Shown: piece after piece, positions 17,038 through 24,020 of the stretch
How the letters are laid out: the number at the start of each line of letters is the position of its first letter
Position numbering within the stretch: the stretch's first letter is position 1
Source: DASSTY01 sp035760645
GTDB taxonomy: Bacteria; Gemmatimonadota; Gemmatimonadetes; Gemmatimonadales; GWC2-71-9
DNA length: 35,085 nt
Reading direction: 5' to 3'
NCBI GenBank assembly: GCA_035760645.1
Contig: DASTSO010000054.1
Coordinates: 1 to 35,085 of the forward strand
Translations under genes and position numbers: made by a program
The notes under the pieces: generated by a model
Database searches by the model: none
What the model was told of the DNA's origin: nothing
The model's input: only the letters and a program-made list of their open reading frames with translations

Positions 17038-18639
17038 TCACCGCGCCGCGGCCGGCGGCGCGGGCGGCGCCGGCCGGAAGCAGAGGTCCTGGTAGTCGTA
17101 GCTGAAATCCGCCGCCGGCGAGACCGCCGCCATCGTGAAGTGGTCCACCGAGCCGTCCGCCCTGAGCGCGAAGGTCACGTAGGCGTCGGGGATGTGCTTC
17201 TCGCGCCAGCGCGCCACGAAGGTGTCGTACTGCCAGTGCTCGAGGTCGCCGGTGAAGGCGGGGGAGTGGCTGAAGCGCAGCACGAGCCGGTCGCCTTCCC
17301 GGGTGATCGTCGCGTCGCCGTACATCGCGTCCACGTAGCGGCCGGCGTACCGCGCGAGCGGGAGCGAGGGCTTCGAGTCCTTCGCGCGCGCGGCCGCGGC
17401 GGCCGCCACCACCGAGTCGGCGCTCGCGTCGGCGCTGCCGCTCGCCGCCTTGAAGCCCGCGATCCAGTCGGGCCGCGCGCCGCCCAGGTAGGCGTCGAGG
17501 ACGTGGTACGCGATCGCGTCGTGCGCCGACGCCTCGGCGTTGGTGAGGACGATGACGCCCAGGCGCTGGTCGGGCACGAGGATGGTGCGGCTGATCATCC
17601 CCGAGAGCCCGCCGCTGTGCATCGCGAGCTTGTGGCCCTTGTAGTCGCGCAGCGACCAGCCCAGGGCGTACTCGCTGAAGTTGGGCTTGAGCGCCGCGAG
17701 CGACGGCGCCGGGGTGCCGATCGGGATGATCGTGACGCCCGCCCACATCTCGCGCGTGCGCGCCGGGGTCCAGAGCCGCCGCCCGGTGGCCGCGCGGCCC
17801 GAGTCGAGCTGCGCGATGAGCCACTGCGCGGCGTCGGCGACGTTGGCGTTGATCGCCCCGGCGGGGCCGATGTTGTCCACCGTGTCGCGCGGAACGACGA
17901 CGAGCTTCCCGTCGAGGTGCCCGTGCGGGACGGCGACGTTGTCGCCCGGCTGGAAGCCGCGCACCGTGGTGCTCGCCTCGCGCATGCCGAGCGGCTGGAA
18001 GATGCGCTCGCGCACGGCGTCCTCCCACGACTGGCCCGTCACCGCCTCCACCACGAGCCCGGCGGCGATGTAGAGCACGTTGTCGTAGGCGTAGGCGGTG
18101 CGGAAGCTCGTCACCGGCTTCACGGCGCGGAGCCGCCGCACGACTTCCTCGCGCGGGTAGTCGGAGCCGAGCCAGAGGAGATCGCCCGCGCCGAGGCCGA
18201 GGCCGCTGCGGTGGGTGAGGAGGTCGCGGATCGTGAACTCGCGCGTCACCCACGGGTCGGACAGCTCGAACCACGGCAGGTGCTGCTGCACGCGGTCGTC
18301 CCAGTGGAGCTTCCCCTCGTCCACGAGCTGCGCGAGGAGCGCGCTGGTGTAGGCCTTCGTGTTCGAGGCGATCTGGAAGACGGTGTGCGCGTCCACCGGC
18401 TCGGGCCGGCCCGCCTGCCGCACCCCGTAGCCCTTCGCGAGCACCACCCGCCCGTCCTTCACGATCGCCACCCCGACGCCCGGCACCTCGAGCTCGCGCA
18501 TGGCGCGCTGCACCCAGGCGTCGAGGTCGGCGGGGGGCTTGGCGGGCTGCTGGGCCACGAGCGGGCCGGCGGCGGCGGTCAGGGCCGCGGCGAGGGCGGT
18601 GCCGAGCGCGAGCGCGCGGCGGCGGGCGGGAGAGGCCAC
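17038..18639 (-). CDS. Secreted beta-lactamase-family serine hydrolase, 533 aa
   Basis: Penicillin-binding-protein/class C beta-lactamase fold hydrolase, exported. Residues 1-30 form a Sec signal peptide (basic start, hydrophobic ALALGTALAAALTAAAG, cleavage near LVAQQ). The nucleophile motif is S92NTK95, the YxN motif Y185DN187, and the third motif HSGG (about residue 342, in MHSGGLSGM). A C-terminal beta-rich domain (about 430-520, resembling DUF3471) follows a Ser/Ala linker. Such proteins are peptidases, esterases or D-aminopeptidases; true beta-lactamase activity is not implied. The GTG at 18639 has AAAGGA upstream and gives the complete signal peptide. It lies 65 nt upstream of the fused monooxygenase gene on the same strand; membership in that operon is uncertain. 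Confidence 0.9.
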   Translation of the reverse strand: MASPARRRALALGTALAAALTAAAGPLVAQQPAKPPADLDAWVQRAMRELEVPGVGVAIVKDGRVVLAKGYGVRQAGRPEPVDAHTVFQIASNTKAYTSALLAQLVDEGKLHWDDRVQQHLPWFELSDPWVTREFTIRDLLTHRSGLGLGAGDLLWLGSDYPREEVVRRLRAVKPVTSFRTAYAYDNVLYIAAGLVVEAVTGQSWEDAVRERIFQPLGMREASTTVRGFQPGDNVAVPHGHLDGKLVVVPRDTVDNIGPAGAINANVADAAQWLIAQLDSGRAATGRRLWTPARTREMWAGVTIIPIGTPAPSLAALKPNFSEYALGWSLRDYKGHKLAMHSGGLSGMISRTILVPDQRLGVIVLTNAEASAHDAIAYHVLDAYLGGARPDWIAGFKAASGSADASADSVVAAAAAARAKDSKPSLPLARYAGRYVDAMYGDATITREGDRLVLRFSHSPAFTGDLEHWQYDTFVARWREKHIPDAYVTFALRADGSVDHFTMAAVSPAADFSYDYQDLCFRPAPPAPPAAAR

Positions 18640-18968
18640 GGAGGATCCTTTCGGTGACGAGCGAGCGGAGCGGACGGAGCGCCGGGGGGACGCTCATCCA
18701 AATATGCCCTCGCCGGGGCCGGCTGCCAGCACCGCCGGCTCGCGGCGGCGCCGCTGTCTCGGTGAGGACACCGCTGTCCTCCGGGGAGGACGCGCCGCGC
18801 CGGGGCCGGATTCCGAAGCTGGCTTCCGGGTTGGGGTTACGCACTGCGACGACAGTGGCACCGACCTTGCCCTTCGTTGCCGCGTCCGGCCGGAGGGTGG
18901 CCGGTCTCCCGAACCGATGCAACGACCTGCCCGGCTCCGCCCGCGGCAGCGATCCCGGAGAAGAGCCC
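18640..18968. promoter_or_regulatory. Divergent intergenic region (329 nt)
   Basis: This gap separates the divergent serine hydrolase (start 18639) and the lipoprotein gene (start 18969), so it must hold promoters for both. A hairpin GAGGACA-ccgc-TGTCCTC is at 18764-18781, and GAAGCTGGCTTC near 18816-18827 is a small imperfect palindrome. No pair of boxes close to sigma70 consensus stands out and no coding sequence was recognised. GGAGAAGAG before 18969 is the lipoprotein ribosome binding site. Confidence 0.5.
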
Positions 18969-19595
18969 ATGATCCGCTCGAAGGCCTCCATCCTCGCGCT
19001 CGCCCTGGCCGCCGCCGCCACGCTCGGCGCCTGCAACCGCCAGCCCTCGCCCGACGACGCCCGCGCCCGCGATCTCCAGACCGCCCTCACCGCCCAGCGC
19101 TTCCAACCCTACGGCGCCTCGCCCCAGGAGCTCGGCCTGCCGCCGCAGGGGCCCCAGGGTTACGCGCCGCAGGGCTACGCCCCGCAGGGTTACGCCCCCC
19201 AGGGCTACTACCCGCAGCCCGGCTATTACGCGCCGCAGGGCTACGTCCCGCAGGGCTACTATCCGTACCCGCCGCAGCCGGTCGCCTACTACCCGGCGCC
19301 GCAGCCGGCCTACTACCCGCAGCCCGCGCCCGCCGCGGCGCCGCAGGTGCAGAGCTATCCGGCCGCCGCGCGCACCACGACGCGCGCCCGCGCGAGCTCG
19401 AGCGGCAGCGGCACGGTTGCGCGCGCGCCGCAGAAGGTGAAGCACACCGGGCGCGACGCCGCGATCGGCGCCGGCGTCGGCGCCATCTCGGGCGCCGTGA
19501 TCGGCCGCAACGTCACGGGCGCCGTCATCGGCGCCGCCGCCGGCGGCGTGCTCGGCGCGGTGGTGGGGAGCACGATCGACGTGGAGCACAGGTAG
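18969..19595 (+). CDS. Lipoprotein with QGY-repeat domain and glycine zipper, 208 aa
   Basis: Exported lipoprotein: signal peptide MIRSKASILALALAAAATLG followed by the lipidated Cys22 (LGAC). Residues about 60-125 form a low-complexity region of QGYAP and related YYPQP units, rich in Gln, Gly, Tyr and Pro and almost free of charge. A basic Ser/Arg linker leads to a C-terminal glycine zipper (AAIGAGVGAISGAVIGRNV and onwards, about 158-200) of the YMGG/OmpA-associated type that inserts into or packs against membranes. GGAGAAGAG precedes the ATG. Its role is probably in the envelope; no specific function is recognised. The stop TAG runs directly into the palindromic element at 19596. Proline-Tyr-Gln repeats may vary in copy number between strains. 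Confidence 0.85.
   Translation: MIRSKASILALALAAAATLGACNRQPSPDDARARDLQTALTAQRFQPYGASPQELGLPPQGPQGYAPQGYAPQGYAPQGYYPQPGYYAPQGYVPQGYYPYPPQPVAYYPAPQPAYYPQPAPAAAPQVQSYPAAARTTTRARASSSGSGTVARAPQKVKHTGRDAAIGAGVGAISGAVIGRNVTGAVIGAAAGGVLGAVVGSTIDVEHR
19155..19265 (+). repeat. 15-bp in-frame coding repeats (QGYAP units)
   Basis: Four consecutive 15-bp units CAGGGYTACGCNCCN lie at 19155-19214 (the last encodes QGYYP), and two more (QGYVP, QGYYP) at 19236-19265 after a QPGYYAP interruption. Unit differences are almost all at third codon positions, which shows selection on the peptide. Confidence 0.9.
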
Positions 19596-19688
19596 GGCGG
19601 GACGGCGGGAGGTGGCTCCTGCGTGAAACGAGCCTCCGGTGCTGACACCGGAGGCTCGTTCGTATGGTGAGTGTCCCGCCGTCCCGCC
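19596..19688. repeat. Dispersed palindromic element, copy A (possible bidirectional terminator)
   Basis: Outer arms GGCGGGACGGCGGGA (19596-19610) and TCCCGCCGTCCCGCC (19674-19688) pair perfectly over 15 bp. Inside is a second perfect 15-bp hairpin, AACGAGCCTCCGGTG (19627-19641), loop CTGA, CACCGGAGGCTCGTT (19646-19660). It exactly fills the space between two convergent genes whose stops are TAG, so a bidirectional transcription terminator role is plausible. The same design recurs at 25993-26099. Confidence 0.85.
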
Positions 19689-20206
19689 TACCGTCCCACC
19701 ACCTTCTCCCGCAACGCCTCCGCCATCGCCCGCAGCTCGCGCTCGGCGGCGCGGCGCTCGGCGGTGGTGCGGGGCGCGTCGTCCTGCGAGACGACCCAGA
19801 GCTGGCCCTGCGAGCCCCCGCGCGCGGCGGTGAGAAAGAGGGCGACGGCGACGCGGCGCTTCGTGTCGCTGCCCGGGGCCTGGAGCTTCTTCCCCTCCGT
19901 CGCGAGCACGCCCTGCTCGGGGCGCTCGCCGCAGAGGGTGAAGCCCTCGTCGCGCAGCCTGGCGCGGACCGCGGCGTAGAGCTCGGCCGGCGCGAGCGCG
20001 CTCTGGAAGGGGAGACTGGCGTAGGGCCGGGCGCGCTTGCCCGGCGCGAGCGTGCTGGTGGCGCAGACGGGGGCGGCGCCGGGCGTGAGGTCGGTGGCCG
20101 TCGCGGCGTTCGGCGCGGGGGCGGGCTCGGGCGCGCCGCGATGACAGGCGGCGCCGGCGAGCGCGACGCACGCGCCCGCGACGACCGCGGTACCGCGGTG
20201 CGTCAC
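19688..20206 (-). CDS. Putative lipoprotein, 172 aa
   Basis: Unrecognised envelope protein. The N-terminus MTHRGTAVVAGACVALAGAACHRGAPEP looks like a lipoprotein signal (candidate Cys at about 21 in AGAAC), although the -3 residue is not the usual Leu/Val, so a plain signal peptide is possible. The mature part has Pro/Ala-rich spacing to about residue 50, then a compact domain with LPFQSALAPAELYAAVRARL, ALFLTAARGGSQGQLWVVSQ and a final helix AERELRAMAEALREKVVGR. Start GTG at 20206 overlaps the YbjQ-family stop as GTGA. The stop TAG is directly followed by the palindromic element arm. No function can be assigned. Confidence 0.75.
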   Translation of the reverse strand: MTHRGTAVVAGACVALAGAACHRGAPEPAPAPNAATATDLTPGAAPVCATSTLAPGKRARPYASLPFQSALAPAELYAAVRARLRDEGFTLCGERPEQGVLATEGKKLQAPGSDTKRRVAVALFLTAARGGSQGQLWVVSQDDAPRTTAERRAAERELRAMAEALREKVVGR

Positions 20207-20541
20207 TGCGCGCCCACGGGCTCGACCAGGACCGCGGTGCCGTAGCAGACCATCTCGGTCACCCCGTTCATCACCTCGGTCGCGTCGTAGCGCACGCCGA
20301 CCACCGCGTTGGCGCCGACCTCCTGGGCGTGGGACATCATCATGTGGAACGCCTCGGCGCGCGCCTTCTCGCAGAGCTCGGTGAAGAGGGTGATGTTGCC
20401 GCCCACGATCGTCTGCAGCGAGCCGCCCAGGGTGCCGAAGATCGAGCGCGAGCGCACGGTGATGCCGCGGACCACGCCGAGCGACTGGATGGTGCGGTAG
20501 CCGTCGAGGGTGAACGTCGTGGTGGTCATGCTCTCGTGCAT
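20203..20541 (-). CDS. YbjQ/UPF0145 heavy-metal-binding-domain protein, 112 aa
   Basis: Small cytoplasmic protein of the YbjQ family, which forms pentameric beta-rich assemblies; its physiological role is not established. The core is present: LGVVRGITVRSRSIFGTLGGSLQTIVGGNIT, then the helix LFTELCEKARAEAFHMMMSHAQEVGANAVVGVRYDATEV (shown here only by key parts GANAVVGVRYDA and NGVTEMVCYGTAV). The length equals the family's usual 105-115. The ATG at 20541 has GAGG about 9 nt upstream; a second ATG at 20529 is possible and would drop four residues. It is coupled to the following lipoprotein gene by GTGA. Confidence 0.9.
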   Translation of the reverse strand: MHESMTTTTFTLDGYRTIQSLGVVRGITVRSRSIFGTLGGSLQTIVGGNITLFTELCEKARAEAFHMMMSHAQEVGANAVVGVRYDATEVMNGVTEMVCYGTAVLVEPVGAQ

Positions 20542-20593
20542 GGGGTGGACCTCGCAAGGGAAGGAGCGGGGCGCCGCGGCTCGACCGCCGGGC

Positions 20594-21001
20594 TCAGGCG
20601 CGCGGTGTGGACGCGGCCGCGGTAGCGGCCGCCGCGGCGGCCGAGCGGCGGTGCTCGCCGAGGAGGAGGTGGCACCAGGCGATCTCGGTGCGCAGCTGCT
20701 CGAGCTCGGCGTTGACCTCGAGGAGGACGTTCTCCGCCTCGGGGCCCACCATGTGCTCGCGCAGCGCCTGCTCCAGCTCCTCGAGCGAGGCGAGCTCGAG
20801 CTTGAGGAGCGAGCGGTAGCGCATCGCCGCCCCCGGCGAGGCGGGTGCGCGACGCCGCAGCTCGGCCTGGTCGGCCAGCGTGCGCTGGATGAGGTGGCGC
20901 GCGTGGTACTCCTGGGTGTCGTCGAGTCGCGCTCGCTCGGCGCGGCGGCGGCGGGAGAAGCGGCGCGTGAGCAGGTGCCACCAGGCGAGCGGGCGGGTCA
21001 T
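20594..21001 (-). CDS. Hypothetical helical protein, 135 aa
   Basis: Not recognised. The N-terminus (MTRPLAWWHLLTRRFSRRRR) is basic and amphipathic and might bind the membrane face. Residues 30-60 are charged, and about 65-115 form a long acidic helix with heptad-like Leu (LLKLELASLEELEQALREHM, LLEVNAELEQLRTEIAWCHLLL), suggesting a coiled coil. The last 15 residues are Ala-rich. AGGACGAGG lies before the ATG at 21001, which supports this start over longer upstream openings that are Arg-rich. Neighbours (YbjQ family downstream, DinB upstream) give no clue. Confidence 0.65.
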   Translation of the reverse strand: MTRPLAWWHLLTRRFSRRRRAERARLDDTQEYHARHLIQRTLADQAELRRRAPASPGAAMRYRSLLKLELASLEELEQALREHMVGPEAENVLLEVNAELEQLRTEIAWCHLLLGEHRRSAAAAAATAAASTPRA

Positions 21002-21096
21002 CGCCTCGTCCTGACGCGAAACGGTGAACGGCAGCGGCGCGGGGAAGGAAGTGCCTCGTAGGATAGAGCGGCGCCGGCGTTCGCGCCAGCGGCGCG

Positions 21097-21297
21097 TCAC
21101 GTCCGCCGCAGCAGACACGCGCCCAGCACGCAGCAGCCGACCGAGTTCCCGACGTCGGCGAGGACCAGCGCGACGAGCAGCGGCCAGGACCAGCGCGCCT
21201 TGGCGGGCCACCGCGCCGGCCGGGCCGGCCGGCCCGGCCACGCCCGCGTCAGCGGCGCCGCGAGTGCGTGCTCAGACGAGGCCCTGCCGGACGGCAT
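21097..21297 (-). CDS. Possible small membrane protein, 66 aa
   Basis: An open frame starting at ATG 21297, inside the 3' end of the DinB gene (26-nt overlap). The first 40 residues are Arg/Pro/Ala-rich; residues about 41-62 form one clear hydrophobic helix (WSWPLLVALVLADVGNSVGC, then CVLGACLL), ending RRT. Nearly every codon in the hydrophobic part ends in G or C. The arginine-rich first half resembles non-coding frames in such GC-rich DNA, so the true start may be internal and non-ATG, or the frame may be spurious. No family recognised. Confidence 0.4.
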   Translation of the reverse strand: MPSGRASSEHALAAPLTRAWPGRPARPARWPAKARWSWPLLVALVLADVGNSVGCCVLGACLLRRT

Positions 21298-21739
21298 GGA
21301 TGAAATCGGTGTAGGCGGGTGCGTGCCCGGCGGCGCGGAGCGCGGTGGCGATCTGGCCGCGGTGGTAGGCGGAGTGGGTGACGACGTGGCTGAGGACGTC
21401 GCCCACGGTGTTGGTCCAGCGCTCGCCCTTCGTGTTGGTGTAGGCGACCGCCTCCTCGAGCCGCTCGGGGGTGAGCGCGTCGAAGCAGGCGTCCCACCGC
21501 TGCTCGAGACCCGCGAGCACGGCGAGGGTCTCCACGAACGGCCACTCCGGCCAGACGGGCACCGGCGTCGGGTCCAGCGCGAGGCGGCCGAGCCAGAGGC
21601 GCTCGGCCGCCGCCACGTGGGCCAGAAGCCGACGGGCCGCGGCGGGGGCGGCATCGCCCCCGGCGGCCCGGATCGCGCCCGCCGCCTCGCCGTTCGCCCA
21701 GCGGTCCCAGGCGACGAGGCGGCGGTAGTGACCGATCAT
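21272..21739 (-). CDS. DinB-family protein, 155 aa
   Basis: Four-helix-bundle metal-binding protein of the DinB/YfiT group; members act as thiol S-transferases (bacillithiol or mycothiol dependent) or are stress proteins, but most are uncharacterised. The N-terminal MIGHYRRLVAWDRWAN and the ending block VGDVLSHVVTHSAYHRGQIATAL with its HxxxHxxxHRGQ-like spacing are the hallmark metal-binding positions. ERLWLGRLAL in helix 2 and the length of 155 fit the family. The ATG at 21739 is 7 nt after the upstream lipoprotein stop, so the two genes may be co-transcribed. Confidence 0.9.
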   Translation of the reverse strand: MIGHYRRLVAWDRWANGEAAGAIRAAGGDAAPAAARRLLAHVAAAERLWLGRLALDPTPVPVWPEWPFVETLAVLAGLEQRWDACFDALTPERLEEAVAYTNTKGERWTNTVGDVLSHVVTHSAYHRGQIATALRAAGHAPAYTDFIHAVRQGLV

Positions 21740-21746
21740 GCGTGAC

Positions 21747-22634
21747 TCACTGCTCGACGAGGATCAGGTACTTCGACGGCGCCCAGAACTGCTCGGGGGC
21801 GGTCACGTGCAGCGCGGCGCCCTTCACCTTGCCGTCCTTCGTCGCGTCGCTGGCCAGGAACTCGGGGCTCTGGCGCGAGACGATCTTGTACGCCTTCTGC
21901 GAGTCGGGCAGCGGGATCACGCTGTCGCGCATCCGGTTGTAGACCGTGAAGAGCGTGGGGTCGAGGTGGCGGGCCGGCATCGTCTGGTGGCCGCCGAAGA
22001 AGAGGAACTTCGAGCCCTCCTCGACCACGATGCCCATCTTCTTGAGCGAGTCCTTCTTGCCGGCGATGACGTAGACGGTGTTCATCGTGTCCACGACCGC
22101 CTGCTTCTCGGTGGCCAGCTGGGCGTTCTGCGCCGTCGCGGTGTCGAGGTTGGTGCGCAGCGTGGCGATCTCGACCTTCTGGCTGTCGACGATGGCCTGG
22201 AGCTCGGCCTGCTGCTTCTCGGTCGTCGCCTTGAGGTCGGCGAGCGCGTTCTGGTAGCGCTCGATGCGGGCGAGGAGCGTCTTGTCCTTCTTCGTCAGCG
22301 CGGCGACGCGGGCCTTGCTCTTCTCGAGCGCGTCCTGCGCCTCGTTGAGCCGGGCGATGGCGTCCTTGACGCGGGCGAGCACCGCGGCGCGCTCGGCGCG
22401 CTTGGTGTTGCCCTCGCTGGCGCTGACGGCGGTGACCCCGACGCGGGCGTTGGCCAGCTCGTTGTTGATGCTGTCGATGAGCTGCGTCGTGGCCAGCATC
22501 TCGTTCATGACGCTGTCCTTCTCGGCCGAGATGCGCTGCTGGTCGGCGAGCGCCGAGGCGAGCTCCTTCCGGTGATCGTTGCAGCCGACGACGAGCATCG
22601 AGAGCGTCGCGACCGCGAGCAGGGCCTTCCGCAT
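21747..22634 (-). CDS. Lipoprotein with coiled-coil domain, 295 aa
   Basis: Outer-envelope lipoprotein of unknown function. The signal peptide MRKALLAVATLSMLVVGC ends in a strong lipobox with lipidated Cys18. Residues about 22-170 are a long charged helix with heptads (for example DSVMNEMLATTQLIDSINNE, AELQAIVDSQKVEIATLRTN), predicted coiled coil with one break near residue 70. The C-terminal 110 residues form a separate domain (VYVIAGKKDSLKKMGIVVEE, KFLFFGGHQTMPARHLDPTL, then VIPLPDSQKAYKIVSRQSPE). GGAGGC precedes the ATG. The layout recalls periplasmic tether or spacer lipoproteins in Bacteroidota and Gemmatimonadota genomes, but no named family was recognised. Confidence 0.85.
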   Translation of the reverse strand: MRKALLAVATLSMLVVGCNDHRKELASALADQQRISAEKDSVMNEMLATTQLIDSINNELANARVGVTAVSASEGNTKRAERAAVLARVKDAIARLNEAQDALEKSKARVAALTKKDKTLLARIERYQNALADLKATTEKQQAELQAIVDSQKVEIATLRTNLDTATAQNAQLATEKQAVVDTMNTVYVIAGKKDSLKKMGIVVEEGSKFLFFGGHQTMPARHLDPTLFTVYNRMRDSVIPLPDSQKAYKIVSRQSPEFLASDATKDGKVKGAALHVTAPEQFWAPSKYLILVEQ

Positions 22635-22888
22635 GGTGCCTCCGTACAGGGGTGGTCGAACGAGGGTCGGGCATAACGCGGGGGCCGGCATCCCGGGGGC
22701 TCGCACCGCGAACCGGGCGCTCACCCGTCGCTCCGTAGCAAAATCATACGGATCTGCGGGCGCGCACCGGGGGGTCGCGCGAAGGTTGGGTATCCGGACG
22801 TTGGACGCGTTACGCGGCCAGAATACCACGTCGGAAAGCTTCGCGCCGTGGCGTGGCGCACAGGGAGCGGGAGGTGTGGAGCACACCA
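22635..22888. promoter_or_regulatory. Upstream region of the coiled-coil lipoprotein gene
   Basis: This AT-richer stretch between minus-strand genes holds TATGAT on the minus strand (22748-22743), a good -10 hexamer about 110 nt from the lipoprotein ATG, within GTATGATTTTGC; no convincing -35 lies 16-18 nt before it. No coding sequence was recognised on either strand. Confidence 0.35.
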
Positions 22889-22932
22889 GGGGCGGGGCGG
22901 CGGGAACGGGCGGGACGGCGGGCGGGCCCGCC
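22889..22932. repeat. GC-rich element remnant beside a stop codon
   Basis: The stretch contains GGGCGGGACGGCGGGCGGG, the arm motif of elements A and B, ending in the palindrome GGCGGGCCCGCC (22921-22932), and lies right after the TAG stop of the 110-aa gene on the minus strand. There is no matching opposite arm, so it is a partial copy or a simple GC hairpin terminator. Confidence 0.5.
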
Positions 22933-23264
22933 TATCCCGCGTAGGCCCGATGGTCCGGCTTCATCCGCCGCTCGATCCACTCCTGGGCGGAGGCGTAGAA
23001 CTCGGTGCGGGGCCACTCGGGGGCGATCTCGCGCGAGCGGGTGAAGGTCAGGCCCACCACGGCGAGCGGCTGCGGGGCGTCGGGGAGGTAGTAGAGCACG
23101 TCGCCGTTGTCGTGCCGCCGGGCGACGGCGGTGGCGCGGCGGCCGTGGAGCGGATGCCCCGCGGCCACCTCCCGGTTCAGCTCGTGCTCCAGCGAGGCGT
23201 TGATGTCCGGCACCCAGGGGGCCAACCACGTGATCTGCTCGAGCTCGGTCAACGGCGAGGGCAT
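22932..23264 (-). CDS. Hypothetical protein, 110 aa
   Basis: Small soluble protein, not recognised. It starts MPSPLTELEQITWLAPWVPD and contains NASLEHELNREVAAGHPLHG, RRHDNGDVLYYLPDAPQPLA, VGLTFTRSREIAPEWPRTEF and a C-terminal helix YASAQEWIERRMKPDHRAYA. The mix of aromatic residues and alternating strands suggests a compact alpha/beta domain, with no signal peptide or membrane segment. GGAGAG lies 7 nt before the ATG at 23264, and codon use equals that of neighbours, so it is a real gene. Context (a DUF486 transporter-like gene upstream) offers no function. Confidence 0.75.
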   Translation of the reverse strand: MPSPLTELEQITWLAPWVPDINASLEHELNREVAAGHPLHGRRATAVARRHDNGDVLYYLPDAPQPLAVVGLTFTRSREIAPEWPRTEFYASAQEWIERRMKPDHRAYAG

Positions 23265-23351
23265 CGGGGGACTCTCCGGGCGACGAGGGACGGCGAGGCC
23301 GTGGGGGCTTGTGGCGCGCGCTGGCGACGCGCGCGGTTGCGACGCTTGAGC

Positions 23352-23714
23352 TTACGGCGCGTGCGAGCGGAACATGAAGTAGACGGCGCCGAGGAGGCAG
23401 AGCCCGGCCCAGAGGAAATCGAGCCGGAGCGGTTGCCGCATGTAGAGGAACGCGAACGGCACGAAGACCGCCAGCGTGATCACTTCCTGGAGCATCTTGA
23501 GCTGCCCCAGCGAGAGCGCGGTGTAGCCCAGGCGGTTCGCGGGCACCTGGATCAGATACTCGAAGAAGGCGATCCCCCAGCTCACCACCGCCGCCACGTA
23601 CCACTTCCGGTCCGCCAGGTTCCGCAGGTGCGCGTACCAGGCGAAGGTCATGAAGAGGTTGGAGCAGACGAGCAGCCCCGCCGTGCGGGCCACGATCGAG
23701 AGCTTGGCGGACAT
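23352..23714 (-). CDS. DMT-superfamily DUF486 membrane protein, 120 aa
   Basis: Small inner-membrane protein with four predicted helices, the size and pattern of the DUF486/COG3169 family. Diagnostic segments are LVCSNLFMTFAWYAHLRNL, YVAAVVSWGIAFFEYLIQVP, ANRLGYTALSLGQLKMLQEV and the last helix LDFLWAGLCLLGAVYFMFRS. The family is related to small multidrug-resistance-type transporters, but no substrate is known. The ATG at 23714 opens with MSAKLSIVARTAGLLV as in family members. Stop is TAA, rare in this window. It is separated by 80 nt from the DUF2905 gene upstream. Confidence 0.92.
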   Translation of the reverse strand: MSAKLSIVARTAGLLVCSNLFMTFAWYAHLRNLADRKWYVAAVVSWGIAFFEYLIQVPANRLGYTALSLGQLKMLQEVITLAVFVPFAFLYMRQPLRLDFLWAGLCLLGAVYFMFRSHAP

Positions 23715-23794
23715 GGGAGCTCGGAAGCTAACCCCGGAGTCGGGGACGTGGGTAGAGCACCGGCGCGCGCGCCTTCGCCGCGCCGCGGTGGGCG

Positions 23795-24016
23795 TCAGGA
23801 CCCGCCGGTGAAGCGGCGCACGAGCCAGGCGATGAGGCTCGCCAGCAGCGAGACGACGAGCATCGAGGCGAGCGGGAAATAGACGCGCACCCCCGGGCGC
23901 TCGAAGCGGAGGTCGCCCGGGAGGCGGCCGAACCAGTGGAGCAGCCCCGCCCACACGGCGAGCCCCAGCACGACGAGGGCGAGCCCGAGGGCGACGAGGA
24001 GGGGACCGGGCCGCAT
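23795..24016 (-). CDS. DUF2905 membrane protein, 73 aa
   Basis: Very small inner-membrane protein with two hydrophobic helices: MRPGPLLVALGLALVVLGLAVW, then the conserved loop LHWFGRLPGDLRFERPGVRVYFPL, then SMLVVSLLASLIAWLVRRF (motifs shown in part). The loop GRLPGDLR-x-ER is the DUF2905 signature. Function unknown. Its ATG at 24016 is 4 nt after the stop of the methyltransferase gene (TGA 24023-24021), so the pair is co-transcribed and probably co-translated. Confidence 0.9.
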   Translation of the reverse strand: MRPGPLLVALGLALVVLGLAVWAGLLHWFGRLPGDLRFERPGVRVYFPLASMLVVSLLASLIAWLVRRFTGGS

Positions 24017-24020
24017 CGCG

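Noticed and set aside
17038..18639. Calling the serine hydrolase a beta-lactamase resistance gene
   Set aside because: SxxK, YxN and HSGG motifs are shared with many peptidases and esterases; the C-terminal extra domain and catabolic neighbours do not support drug resistance.
18654..18968. Extension of the QGY lipoprotein to an upstream start
   Set aside because: It would bury a clear signal peptide and lipobox inside the protein, and GGAGAAGAG directly precedes the ATG at 18969.
22635..22888. Small genes in the region upstream of the coiled-coil lipoprotein
   Set aside because: Open frames are Arg-rich and lack ribosome binding sites; the region is AT-richer than its neighbours, as expected of a promoter region.
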